From Moraxellaceae bacterium (GTDB lineage: Bacteria > Pseudomonadota > Gammaproteobacteria > Pseudomonadales > UBA3067): a DNA stretch of 5,508 nt. This document shows, in pieces, positions 1 to 4,136 of this stretch. The notes below the pieces were generated by a model that saw only the letters and a program-made list of their open reading frames with translations, did no database searches and had not been told where the DNA came from. The stretch covers positions 1 to 5,508 of the forward strand of contig NVTH01000198.1 in the NCBI GenBank assembly GCA_002401525.1, in the 5' to 3' direction. Position 1 is the stretch's first letter, and each line of letters begins with the position of its first letter. A program made the position numbers and the translations under genes.

Positions 1-732
1 GGCGTCTCCGCCATGGGCATGCCCGCCACTAGCTCGGCCTGCCATGTTATTCACCTGCCAATGGCTTAAACCTAACTGCCAACTGTGTTCAATACCAATA
101 TCACCGCCTATATCGATAAATGCCGTCCAAGCGCCGATACCATTCGTCCTGCCTGCAGCAGGAAAGCGACTGCCACTTAATAATTCCGTACCCAATTGTA
201 AAAAGAGTTCGGTCGGGGCAAGCCAAGTCATTTGCATGCCGTCATCAATTAACTGATCGCCGAATAGGCCCCGATATATCAACGGAGCATCGGCAAAATC
301 CCATGCGTGTGCATGTTGCTGATTAAGGTAGCCAACTTCTGAAAGGAAACGGCCTGCGGTTAGGGTAAAACCATTGCCTAAGCCTAGAGTTTGAATAAAC
401 GCTTCTTCTATTTCCGTTTCGGTTTCAGCATCGTGTTCAACAAAAGCCAGTGTCATTTTGCCGAAAAATTTATCGTCGATATTGGCACTCATCACGAGTT
501 CACTATGGCCCACCGATAAACCTTGCTGCCCCAGGCCTGCTTCGTTGCCCAGAGCGAAGCCAGGCAATTCATAATCCTCAGGATTATTGTCAAGGCCTGC
601 TATAGCTTGACCGTATTGTTTTTTAATGGAATCTAACTGTTGTTTTATGGCCGAGGCTTCACTATCGGCGAAGACCAAGTTTGAATTGAATAGAGTGGCT
701 GCTATTACAGCCAGCAGCAATAATGGACGCAT
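1..732 (-). CDS. Outer-membrane porin-like protein, putative metal-associated (partial, N-terminal 244 residues)
   Basis: The frame is open from the ATG at 730-732 to the window edge, so the C-terminus is missing. The translation starts with a clear signal peptide (MRPLLLLAVIAATL...VFA, likely cleaved after about residue 22). A short, Lys/Gln-rich, possibly coiled-coil segment follows (about residues 24-45, with EASAIKQQLDSIKKQYGQ), and then alternating-hydrophobic, glycine- and aromatic-rich sequence typical of outer-membrane beta strands. A His-rich stretch (GGHAHGGDA) lies at the visible end, and another His pair occurs in NQQHAHAW near residue 140. The start is supported by GGGAG at 741-745, 8 nt upstream. 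From memory, the motifs around AGRFLSEVGYLNQ and DFADAPLIYRGLFGDQL recall proteins annotated as zinc-regulated outer-membrane receptors in Shewanella-like bacteria. No TonB plug motif is visible, so I prefer a porin-like description. It lies 77 nt downstream of the probable end of the small exported protein and is probably co-transcribed with it. A role in metal uptake is inference. Confidence 0.8.
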   Translation of the reverse strand, partial: MRPLLLLAVIAATLFNSNLVFADSEASAIKQQLDSIKKQYGQAIAGLDNNPEDYELPGFALGNEAGLGQQGLSVGHSELVMSANIDDKFFGKMTLAFVEHDAETETEIEEAFIQTLGLGNGFTLTAGRFLSEVGYLNQQHAHAWDFADAPLIYRGLFGDQLIDDGMQMTWLAPTELFLQLGTELLSGSRFPAAGRTNGIGAWTAFIDIGGDIGIEHSWQLGLSHWQVNNMAGRASGGHAHGGDA

Positions 733-740
733 GAGTATTT

Positions 741-745
741 CTCCC
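741..745 (-). promoter_or_regulatory. Ribosome binding site of the porin-like gene
   Basis: GGGAG on the minus strand lies 8 nt before the ATG at 730-732. It fixes the start of the porin-like gene and argues that the overlapping reading frame from the upstream gene is a run-on. Confidence 0.65.
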
Positions 746-809
746 GCAAACAAAAACGTTCGCCACGATGCTTAAGCACTGGTGACGGTGATTAAAAAAC
801 GTTACTTCG

Positions 810-1093
810 TTACGAAAGAAAAGGGGAGCGCGCGAGAAATAGCTTATTAACGGAGTGGGCAACCAGACACTCACGGAGAGACCGCTGGGCTGCGTACCAC
901 CGACTTGAACAGGCACCTGAATATCATGAGAATTCAGCCCATCGCCTGAATTTTCACACTGCAAAAATATTTGGCACGATTCATCTTGAGAGTGAAACGA
1001 ATGCTCCACAGAGTGAGCAAGCACACCCAACTGCCCCACAAGCAATAGCAGGGAAATCAGTATTATAGGTGTCTTGAGGTGCTTTCGACTCAT
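810..1093 (-). pseudogene. Small exported His/Cys protein, DUF2946 / zinc-chaperone-like, with a probable one-base frameshift at its C-terminus
   Basis: The ATG at 1091-1093 opens a small protein with a signal peptide or N-terminal anchor (MSRKHLKTPIILISLLLLVGQLGVLA). A cluster of possible metal ligands follows (HSVEHSFHSQDESCQIFLQC, residues 27-46). As written, the frame runs to 662, giving 143 residues, crosses the intergenic gap and overlaps the first 71 bases of the porin-like gene. At residue 90 it reads SRAP-LFF. A -1 shift within the C-run/T-run (plus-strand AAAAGGGG at 819-826) gives SRAP-PFLS and a stop at 810-812, a 94-residue protein ending 77 nt before the next gene. From memory, RAPP is a common C-terminal motif in small exported proteins beside metal-transport genes, including DUF2946-type proteins and those labelled ABC-type zinc uptake system zinc chaperone. 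I therefore think the intact gene ends at 810, and that this is a frameshift mutation, a sequencing error or, less likely, programmed slippage. The family name and zinc link are inference. Confidence 0.6.
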
Positions 1094-1112
1094 TATCGAT
1101 TCGATCTATTTT

Positions 1113-1141
1113 TTGACCATGAAACCTAACGCCTCTATAAA
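1113..1141 (+). promoter_or_regulatory. Sigma70-like promoter across the cassette junction, pointing into antisense of the GNAT gene
   Basis: TTGACC at 1113-1118 and TATAAA at 1136-1141 are separated by exactly 17 bp. Each hexamer has one mismatch to the sigma70 consensus. The -35 lies outside the inferred cassette and the -10 lies inside the attC stem, so the promoter would have been assembled by the insertion. Transcription would run rightward, opposite to the GNAT gene. Sequence match only. Confidence 0.4.
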
Positions 1142-1180
1142 AGACGCGTAGTGGAGTGATTTTTAATAGCCTTGCTAGGC
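1124..1180 (-). repeat. attC recombination site (57 nt) of an integron gene cassette
   Basis: Read on the minus strand, the site starts with GCCTAGC (1174-1180; R'' consensus RYYYAAC, one mismatch) and ends with GTTAGGT (1124-1130; R' consensus GTTRRRY, exact). The two 7-mers pair along their whole length with two G-T wobbles. Inside them, CTAT then AAAA pairs with TTTTATAG as an 8-bp stem with a single extrahelical T. Unpaired bases separate the inner and outer stems, as in the unpaired central spacer of real attC sites. The 57-nt length is that of the shortest known attC class. The stop codon of the acetyltransferase (TAG, 1175-1177) lies inside R'', a common arrangement in cassettes. Confidence 0.7.
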
Positions 1181-1593
1181 ATTTCGATCTTTATAGTAAT
1201 AAAGCTCATCCGTTCCATTTTTGTTCGCGCCTGATATTTTACCTGCTGAAATATAATCACGCTTTTTCAGCAGGTCTTGCATTGGCTTGTTGCTACTTTC
1301 TGTTGAAATAAACAGTCTATCCGCCGCGTATTTTTCCTCGATGTGACTGAATAAACTTGAGGCAATATTAATTCTTCGGTATTCGGGATCAACTGCTAAA
1401 TATTGTATAAATGCCCTTCCTAAAAGACCCGCCCTCGCGAACGATAAGAACCCACGGACGCAATCATCCTTTATATAGACATAAACCCTATTTTCATCGA
1501 TATCTTCTTTACGATTCCCAGAAAAAGGGTCGAATGAGCTGATATCTTTATAATCTGCTAATACCGCGACTCTGATCATGTGGTAGTGCCTAA
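1130..1593 (-). mobile_element. Integron gene cassette carrying a GNAT acetyltransferase
   Basis: The cassette is delimited on the minus strand by a GTTAGGC core at 1588-1594, 8 nt before the start codon, and by the attC at 1124-1180. Cleavage at G^TT in both cores gives a unit of about 464 bp with one ORF, the canonical size and layout. No integrase gene is visible, and no convincing second attC is seen upstream of the 1588 core. It may therefore be a lone or orphan cassette (a CALIN remnant), a secondary-site insertion, or the last survivor of a decayed array. It ends about 30 bp before the start of the small metal-protein gene, so it probably separated that operon from its original promoter region. 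Confidence 0.6.
1175..1579 (-). CDS. GNAT-family N-acetyltransferase (integron cassette gene)
   Basis: This is a complete 134-residue protein, a usual length for a single GNAT domain. The central strand YLAVDPEYRR followed by INIASSLFSHIEEKY (about residues 60-84) is motif A. The acetyl-CoA pyrophosphate-binding signature R/Q-x-x-G-x-G/A appears as RRINIA at 68-73, with Asn in place of the first Gly. The C-terminal part has the usual layout: ISTESSNKPMQDLLKKRDYI (91-110, strand, helix and the F/Y-I segment of motif B) and a final YYYKDR strand. It would transfer an acetyl group from acetyl-CoA to an amine, but the substrate cannot be told. No strong Shine-Dalgarno is visible; the AGG inside the GTTAGGC core, about 9 nt from the ATG, is the only candidate. 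The stop codon sits within the attC. It has no conserved link to its neighbours. Confidence 0.85.
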   Translation of the reverse strand: MIRVAVLADYKDISSFDPFSGNRKEDIDENRVYVYIKDDCVRGFLSFARAGLLGRAFIQYLAVDPEYRRINIASSLFSHIEEKYAADRLFISTESSNKPMQDLLKKRDYISAGKISGANKNGTDELYYYKDRNA

Positions 1594-1594
1594 C
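1588..1594 (-). other. Integron core site GTTAGGC (5' boundary of the cassette)
   Basis: GTTAGGC on the minus strand is an exact GTTRRRY core, 8 nt upstream of the acetyltransferase ATG. A 7-mer of this degeneracy occurs by chance, so its weight comes from its position and from the attC at the other end of the gene. I found no matching RYYYAAC partner within about 140 bp upstream on the minus strand. It could therefore be an attI or secondary-site core, or the stub of a preceding attC. Confidence 0.5.
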
Positions 1595-1737
1595 AGCGTA
1601 TTAAGAGGTACCCGAGCGTCTAAACACTCGATTAAAAACAAAGCGCGCAAGAGTCACACTAAACCTATTCCATTTCAAGCATTTATTTGAACAGCCAATC
1701 AGCCTAAAAATAACGAACAGCGCAATGACATTTAAAG
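1595..1737. other. 143-bp spacer with no recognised feature
   Basis: AT-rich sequence lies between the cassette core and the IS21-like mini-element. A 61-codon minus-strand frame (1601-1786) crosses it but starts within the mini-element repeats and has no recognisable domain or start signal. I see no attC partner and no integrase sequence here. Confidence 0.5.
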
Positions 1738-1877
1738 TGCATATTCCGGAGCAAGATGAACACCTATTCCGAATTAACGTGAACACCCATTCCGATTTAT
1801 GTTGAACACCTATTCCGATGCAAGATGAACACTTTTGCGAATTTTCCGGAATCGGTGTTCAACATCCGGAATATGCA
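1738..1877. mobile_element. 140-bp IS21-like mini-element: terminal inverted repeats and internal repeats, no transposase
   Basis: The left end (1738-1750, TGCATATTCCGGA) and right end (1865-1877) are a perfect 13-bp inverted repeat with TG...CA termini. Inside are three forward copies of GAACACC-(T/C)-ATTCCG (1758-1771, 1781-1794, 1804-1817), a decayed fourth (1827-1839) and one inverted copy (1847-1860, one mismatch). GCAAGATGAACAC also occurs twice (1751-1763 and 1820-1832). Multiple end-proximal repeats and TG/CA termini are characteristic of IS21-family ends, where they bind the transposase. There is no room for istA or istB, so this is either an internally deleted copy or a MITE-like element mobilised in trans. 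No convincing target-site duplication is visible. Family assignment is from memory of end architecture. Confidence 0.6.
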
Positions 1878-1890
1878 GCGCCAGCTTAAA

Positions 1891-2028
1891 TTACCGCTCG
1901 TAATGATAGCGGCAAGAAATTATTGTTTTTTGATTATCATCTACCACATAAACAAGACGATTGGTGTCGTCGATTCCTCTTGACCAAAAACCAGCCAGAT
2001 TTTCTTTCAATGATTCAGGTTTGCCGAC
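1891..2028 (-). pseudogene. yoeB: YoeB-like RNase toxin, C-terminal catalytic half only
   Basis: The minus-strand reading (starting near the internal ATG at about 2026-2028) is IGVGKPESLKENLAGFWS, then RGIDDTNRLVYVVDD, then QKTIISCRYHYER and a stop. It matches the second half of YoeB/Txe toxins. The residues equivalent to E. coli YoeB Glu46 (GKPE), Arg65 (TNR) and His83-Tyr84 (CRYHY) are all present. The N-terminal part of about 38 residues, with its DDYLYW-type helix and the KINELIKD region, is absent from every frame upstream. Instead the open frame extends to 2133 as an unrelated leader (MDMVLVIKRDEIVGV...), giving an 80-residue ORF. No YefM-type antitoxin is found next to it. I read it as a toxin fragment, though an expressed chimeric peptide cannot be excluded. 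Its stop lies only 13 bp from the mini-element end. Confidence 0.7.
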
Positions 2029-2182
2029 ACCTATCATGGATGGGAACGGGGCAGTCTTCGAGTAATAGGTATTTATTCCAGGTGTCGATACGCCTACGAT
2101 TTCATCACGTTTTATTACTAATACCATATCCACCGATAAGTGGTAATAATGAAAGAGAACATCCAGTGCGCCAAGATAAACC

Positions 2183-2217
2183 GGTTGGAGACAGGAGCGC
2201 TATTCCTCACTTCAACC
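2183..2217. repeat. Hairpin with 8-bp outer and 4-bp inner stems
   Basis: GGTTGGAG (2183-2190) pairs with CTTCAACC (2210-2217) with one G-T wobble. AGGA (2193-2196) pairs with TCCT (2204-2207) across a symmetric AC/CA internal loop, leaving a 7-nt GCGCTAT loop. There is no T-run, so it is not an ordinary terminator. Its shape recalls attC-type folding, but the core boxes do not fit GTTRRRY. Confidence 0.35.
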
Positions 2218-2224
2218 TTGAGCG

Positions 2225-2333
2225 CCCGCTCATTGCCACTGACAATATTAGCGCTTGTTCTGCAATCAAGAAATATTCCCGTACAATCAACCTCTCCCGA
2301 AATAGCGAAGCTATCTGTTAATTTCGGCAACGC
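2225..2333 (+). pseudogene. VapC (PIN toxin) gene fragment
   Basis: In one frame this reads ...SLPLTILALVLQSRNIPVQ followed by STSPEIAKLSVNFGNA and a stop. It corresponds to about residues 56-91 of the intact VapC encoded at 3478-3873 (FLQSRNISVQSISPEIAELSVNFG). The core, 2258-2327, is identical to 3680-3749 at 66 of 70 bases. Both ends of the PIN domain are missing: the first catalytic Asp, the WE segment and the DPADR...TADE part. It is therefore a non-functional relic. The ORF extends upstream to 2140 but shows no PIN start. The left limit is approximate. Confidence 0.7.
2258..2327 (+). repeat. 70-bp direct repeat, copy 1 (94% identical to 3680-3749)
   Basis: There are four substitutions and no gaps relative to the copy at 3680-3749 inside the intact vapC. 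Similarity falls off sharply at the right end and more gradually at the left. The pair flanks the DUF899 gene, the antitoxin gene and the 5' half of vapC. Confidence 0.9.
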
Positions 2334-2387
2334 TTAAACGATTTAAAATTGAAGGTAATCCGCTGTCAATTTCGCCTCGCTTATCCT

Positions 2388-3095
2388 TCAGTCTTCATAC
2401 CGGTCATGTCGACGTACCCACGCCATTGAAAAAGGTAGATCGTCTTCATCTCTGCCTTTAGGCGTTAAATCAATGTGATGATAAGCGGAATTTAACATAT
2501 CCAAACCACGAGAATAGCAAGAGTAGGTATGAAAAATATTGCCGTCATTATCCTTTAGAAACACACTCACACCAGGCGCTTCCTTCATAGGAAATTTTGT
2601 CATATGATAATTGTAATAAACATCGCCTTGCTCTTCTTTATCAGAGGGGAATGAGACATGGTAATCTTGGTTAAATTCACTCTCAAGCGAAGATACCCAC
2701 TTAAACCCCCAACCCATTCGTTTTTTGTAATCAATTAACTTTTTTAATGGGCCTCGTGAGATAGCAGCAAAGGCTACATCTCGATGCTGAAGGTGAATAG
2801 GAATATTGTTAAAATTGTCCGCCCAAAATGAACAACTCGGACACCCTTCTTCCCAATCGGGGCCGAACATAAAATGATATACCACCAACTGGCTACAGCG
2901 ACCAAATAAATCTCCTAGGGTCTCCTGACCACCCTCAGCATCAAAGGTATATTCACGATCAACTTTGACCCATGGTAATTCGCGACGCTCCCGACTCAGC
3001 TCGTCGCGTAATCGTGTAAATTCTTTCTCTTTGGACAGCAACTCTTTTCTCGCGACCAACCATTCACTTCTCGAAACAACTTTATGATCCGCCAT
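2388..3095 (-). CDS. DUF899 family thioredoxin-like protein
   Basis: This is a complete 235-residue protein with the hallmarks of the DUF899 family. It begins with MADHKVVSRSEWLVARKELLSKEKEFTRLRDEL, a charged helix. Residues 40-60 hold PWVKVDREYTFD, LGDLF follows, and then VVYHFMFGPDWEEGCPSCSFWADNF (about 71-95). The rest includes VAFAAISRGPLKKL and the C-terminal FHTYSCYSRGLDMLNSAYHHIDLTPKGRDE. The family has a thioredoxin-like fold, and CPSC at 85-88 is the CxxC-type site. The biochemical role is not established, and a disulphide or redox function is inference. The start is well supported by AAGGA at 3103-3107, 7 nt upstream. It is transcribed alone and is divergent from the Phd-VapC operon. 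Flanking toxin-gene debris suggests an acquired accessory gene, although the family is common in bacterial chromosomes. No attC is recognisable at either end. Confidence 0.9.
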   Translation of the reverse strand: MADHKVVSRSEWLVARKELLSKEKEFTRLRDELSRERRELPWVKVDREYTFDAEGGQETLGDLFGRCSQLVVYHFMFGPDWEEGCPSCSFWADNFNNIPIHLQHRDVAFAAISRGPLKKLIDYKKRMGWGFKWVSSLESEFNQDYHVSFPSDKEEQGDVYYNYHMTKFPMKEAPGVSVFLKDNDGNIFHTYSCYSRGLDMLNSAYHHIDLTPKGRDEDDLPFSMAWVRRHDRYED

Positions 3096-3102
3096 TATAT
3101 TT

Positions 3103-3107
3103 TCCTT
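3103..3107 (-). promoter_or_regulatory. Ribosome binding site of the DUF899 gene
   Basis: AAGGA on the minus strand sits 7 nt before the ATG at 3093-3095, within an A/T-rich leader. It supports the assigned start. Confidence 0.7.
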
Positions 3108-3204
3108 TTTAAAAAACCATTTCCAGAATACTCAATGAGTGCTTAACGCTTCCAACTTGAGCGCACCCAGTGTGCCTCTAGAATGGCATTGTTCTACTTT
3201 TGCC

Positions 3205-3232
3205 TGTACACTTGTACAAACAAATTGTACAA
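3205..3232. promoter_or_regulatory. Candidate autoregulatory operator of the phd-vapC operon (three TGTACA palindromes)
   Basis: TGTACA occurs at 3205-3210, 3213-3218 and 3226-3231. The last two are centred in identical TTGTACAA octamers 13 bp apart. They end 18 bp before the antitoxin ATG. Phd/YefM antitoxins usually bind short palindromes that overlap their own promoter, which fits this position. A TTGTTC at 3189-3194 could be a -35, but no convincing -10 is seen at the right distance, so I do not assign promoter hexamers. Confidence 0.5.
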
Positions 3233-3250
3233 CCCCGACTGGTGCCTACA

Positions 3251-3481
3251 ATGCAAACGGTTAACATTAGCGAATTTAGAGCCAACCTTTTGAAATACTT
3301 AGAGAAGGCCAATTCAGGCGATCAAATATCTGTCACCTCGAACGGCAAACTGTTGGCTACTATCACCCCTCCCGTTAATCAGAGAGAAACTGCCAAACAG
3401 CAATTACGCTCTCTCGCCTCGACATCAAAAATCCATGACGTCACCACCCCAACGGATTCTGACTGGGATGCACTGTCATGA
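3251..3481 (+). CDS. Phd/YefM-family antitoxin
   Basis: From the ATG at 3251 this encodes 76 residues. The N-terminal MQTVNISEFRANLLKYLEKANSGDQISVTSNGKLLATITPP is the typical Phd/YefM DNA-binding and dimerisation fold, including the SEFRANL helix and the SNGKLLATI strand. The C-terminal tail (about residues 42-76, ending SDWDALS) is the disordered toxin-neutralising segment. A TTG at 3200 would add 17 residues, but these read through the TGTACA operator and precede the conserved start, so the ATG is preferred. The Shine-Dalgarno is weak. The stop overlaps the toxin start (ATGA, 3478-3481), giving translational coupling with the antitoxin first. It should bind and inhibit the VapC encoded next, and repress its own operon. 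Confidence 0.85.
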   Translation: MQTVNISEFRANLLKYLEKANSGDQISVTSNGKLLATITPPVNQRETAKQQLRSLASTSKIHDVTTPTDSDWDALS

Positions 3482-3873
3482 TATTAATGGACACCTGCGC
3501 AATCATTTGGGATGCTCTTGAACCAACAAAACTAACTCAAAAAGCATCTAAGTCAATTGAAAACGCTGACAAGCATCATGCGCTAATTATCTCAGACATT
3601 TCACTCTGGGAAATATCGATGCTAATAAAAAGGCGTCGCTTAGAAATAGAGACAACCGCCGCTAAATTTTTAAATTTATTTCTGCAATCAAGAAATATTT
3701 CCGTACAATCAATCTCTCCAGAAATAGCGGAGCTATCTGTTAATTTCGGTACTGAGATCAACAAAGATCCTGCTGATCGAATCATTGCTGCCACGTCTAT
3801 AATACTAAATGCTCAGCTAGTTACAGCTGATGAAAAACTTCGTGAAAGTGACACGCTCGAAACGATTTGGTAG
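3478..3873 (+). CDS. VapC-family PIN-domain ribonuclease toxin
   Basis: This is a complete 131-residue PIN domain, the usual size. The acidic metal-binding residues are visible: Asp5 in MILMDTCAIIW, Glu45 in DISLWEIS, Asp97/Asp100 in KDPADRIIAAT, and Asp118 in LVTADEKL. VapC toxins are Mg2+-dependent endoribonucleases that cleave tRNA or rRNA, but the target here cannot be told. The ATG overlaps the antitoxin stop by four bases. The segment for residues 69-91 is duplicated as the fragment near 2258-2327. The four changes between the copies show that one has diverged since duplication, or that both came from related modules. The toxin appears intact. Confidence 0.88.
   Translation: MILMDTCAIIWDALEPTKLTQKASKSIENADKHHALIISDISLWEISMLIKRRRLEIETTAAKFLNLFLQSRNISVQSISPEIAELSVNFGTEINKDPADRIIAATSIILNAQLVTADEKLRESDTLETIW
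3680..3749 (+). repeat. 70-bp direct repeat, copy 2 (inside vapC)
   Basis: This is the counterpart of 2258-2327 with 66/70 identical bases, lying within the functional vapC reading frame. The copies start 1422 bp apart in direct orientation. Homologous deletion between them would remove the DUF899 and antitoxin genes and the 5' half of vapC. Confidence 0.9.
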
Positions 3874-3949
3874 CAGAACAATAAATCATCTTAACTTCTC
3901 TTATCCTTCAATTCCGAAGGCCTTTGAGGAGATCACTAATCGATACCAA

Positions 3950-3992
3950 CAAATTAAAGTCAAAAATTAAAGTGGCCAAAAATTAAAGTGGC
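3950..3992. repeat. Tandem 16-bp repeat CAAAAATTAAAGTGGC
   Basis: Two perfect adjacent copies lie at 3961-3976 and 3977-3992, preceded by a shortened copy, CAAATTAAAGT, at 3950-3960. No coding function. The AAATTAAAGTGGC motif resembles end-repeat motifs of some IS21-like elements as I remember them, so this could be a relic of an element end; that link is weak. Confidence 0.6.
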
Positions 3993-4066
3993 TGCCCTTT
4001 AGTATTTTACGTTCCCTTCAGCACAATTCTGGTTAACCAATATTTCATAAATAGAAGAGCGGGCTT

Positions 4067-4124
4067 GCCCAACAATAGGATTAAGTCGCGGCTACGCGCG
4101 ACCTATCCTTATTAGTTACAAGGC
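4067..4124. repeat. 58-nt imperfect palindrome downstream of the hflX-like gene (bidirectional terminator or attC-like)
   Basis: A perfect 6-bp stem GTCGCG (4085-4090) / CGCGAC (4097-4102) closes a GCTACG loop. Outside a small internal loop, AATAGGAT (4074-4081) pairs with ATCCTTATT (4105-4113) with one bulge. Beyond that, GCCCAAC (4067-4073) faces GTT-acaa-GGC (4115-4124). It lies just past the hflX-like stop and between convergent genes, so a terminator-type role is plausible, but no T-run follows on either strand. Length and nested stems recall attC, yet the right core does not match GTTRRRY. Confidence 0.4.
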
Positions 4125-4136
4125 ACTTGCTCGACC

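Larger units (their letters stand above)
3874..4136. other. 263-bp intergenic region between vapC and hflX-like genes
   Basis: This gap holds the 16-bp tandem repeats (3950-3992), a GGTTAACC palindrome near 4031, a short GGGC-TT-GCCC hairpin (4061-4070) and the long imperfect palindrome at 4067-4124. I see no ORF. CTTATCCTTCA at 3900-3910 also occurs at 2380-2390 by the end of the DUF899 gene. Confidence 0.6.

Noticed and set aside
662..809. C-terminal extension of the small metal protein into the porin-like gene
   Set aside because: It crosses an intergenic gap and overlaps a signal-peptide-coding start with its own ribosome binding site; a one-base shift gives a natural stop at 810. Treated as run-on sequence.
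1601..1786. 61-codon minus-strand ORF
   Set aside because: It starts within the repeats of the mini-element, has no ribosome binding site and no recognisable domain.
1857..1863. GTTCAAC as an integron core
   Set aside because: It fits the consensus but belongs to the repeat unit of the mini-element.
1923..2321. 132-codon plus-strand ORF
   Set aside because: It is antisense to the YoeB fragment, and its composition is that of a shadow frame.
2118..2330. 70-codon minus-strand ORF
   Set aside because: It is the antisense of the VapC fragment; the same shadow frame occurs opposite the intact vapC at 3576-3794.
3141..3147. GCTTAAC as a second integron core site upstream of the DUF899 gene
   Set aside because: It fits RYYYAAC, but no partner with pairing arms lies within attC distance. 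Similar GTTRRRY matches occur inside the DUF899 coding sequence (for example 2464-2470), so chance is likely.
3200..3250. TTG start extending the antitoxin by 17 residues
   Set aside because: The extra codons read through the TGTACA operator, and the conserved Phd start is the ATG at 3251.
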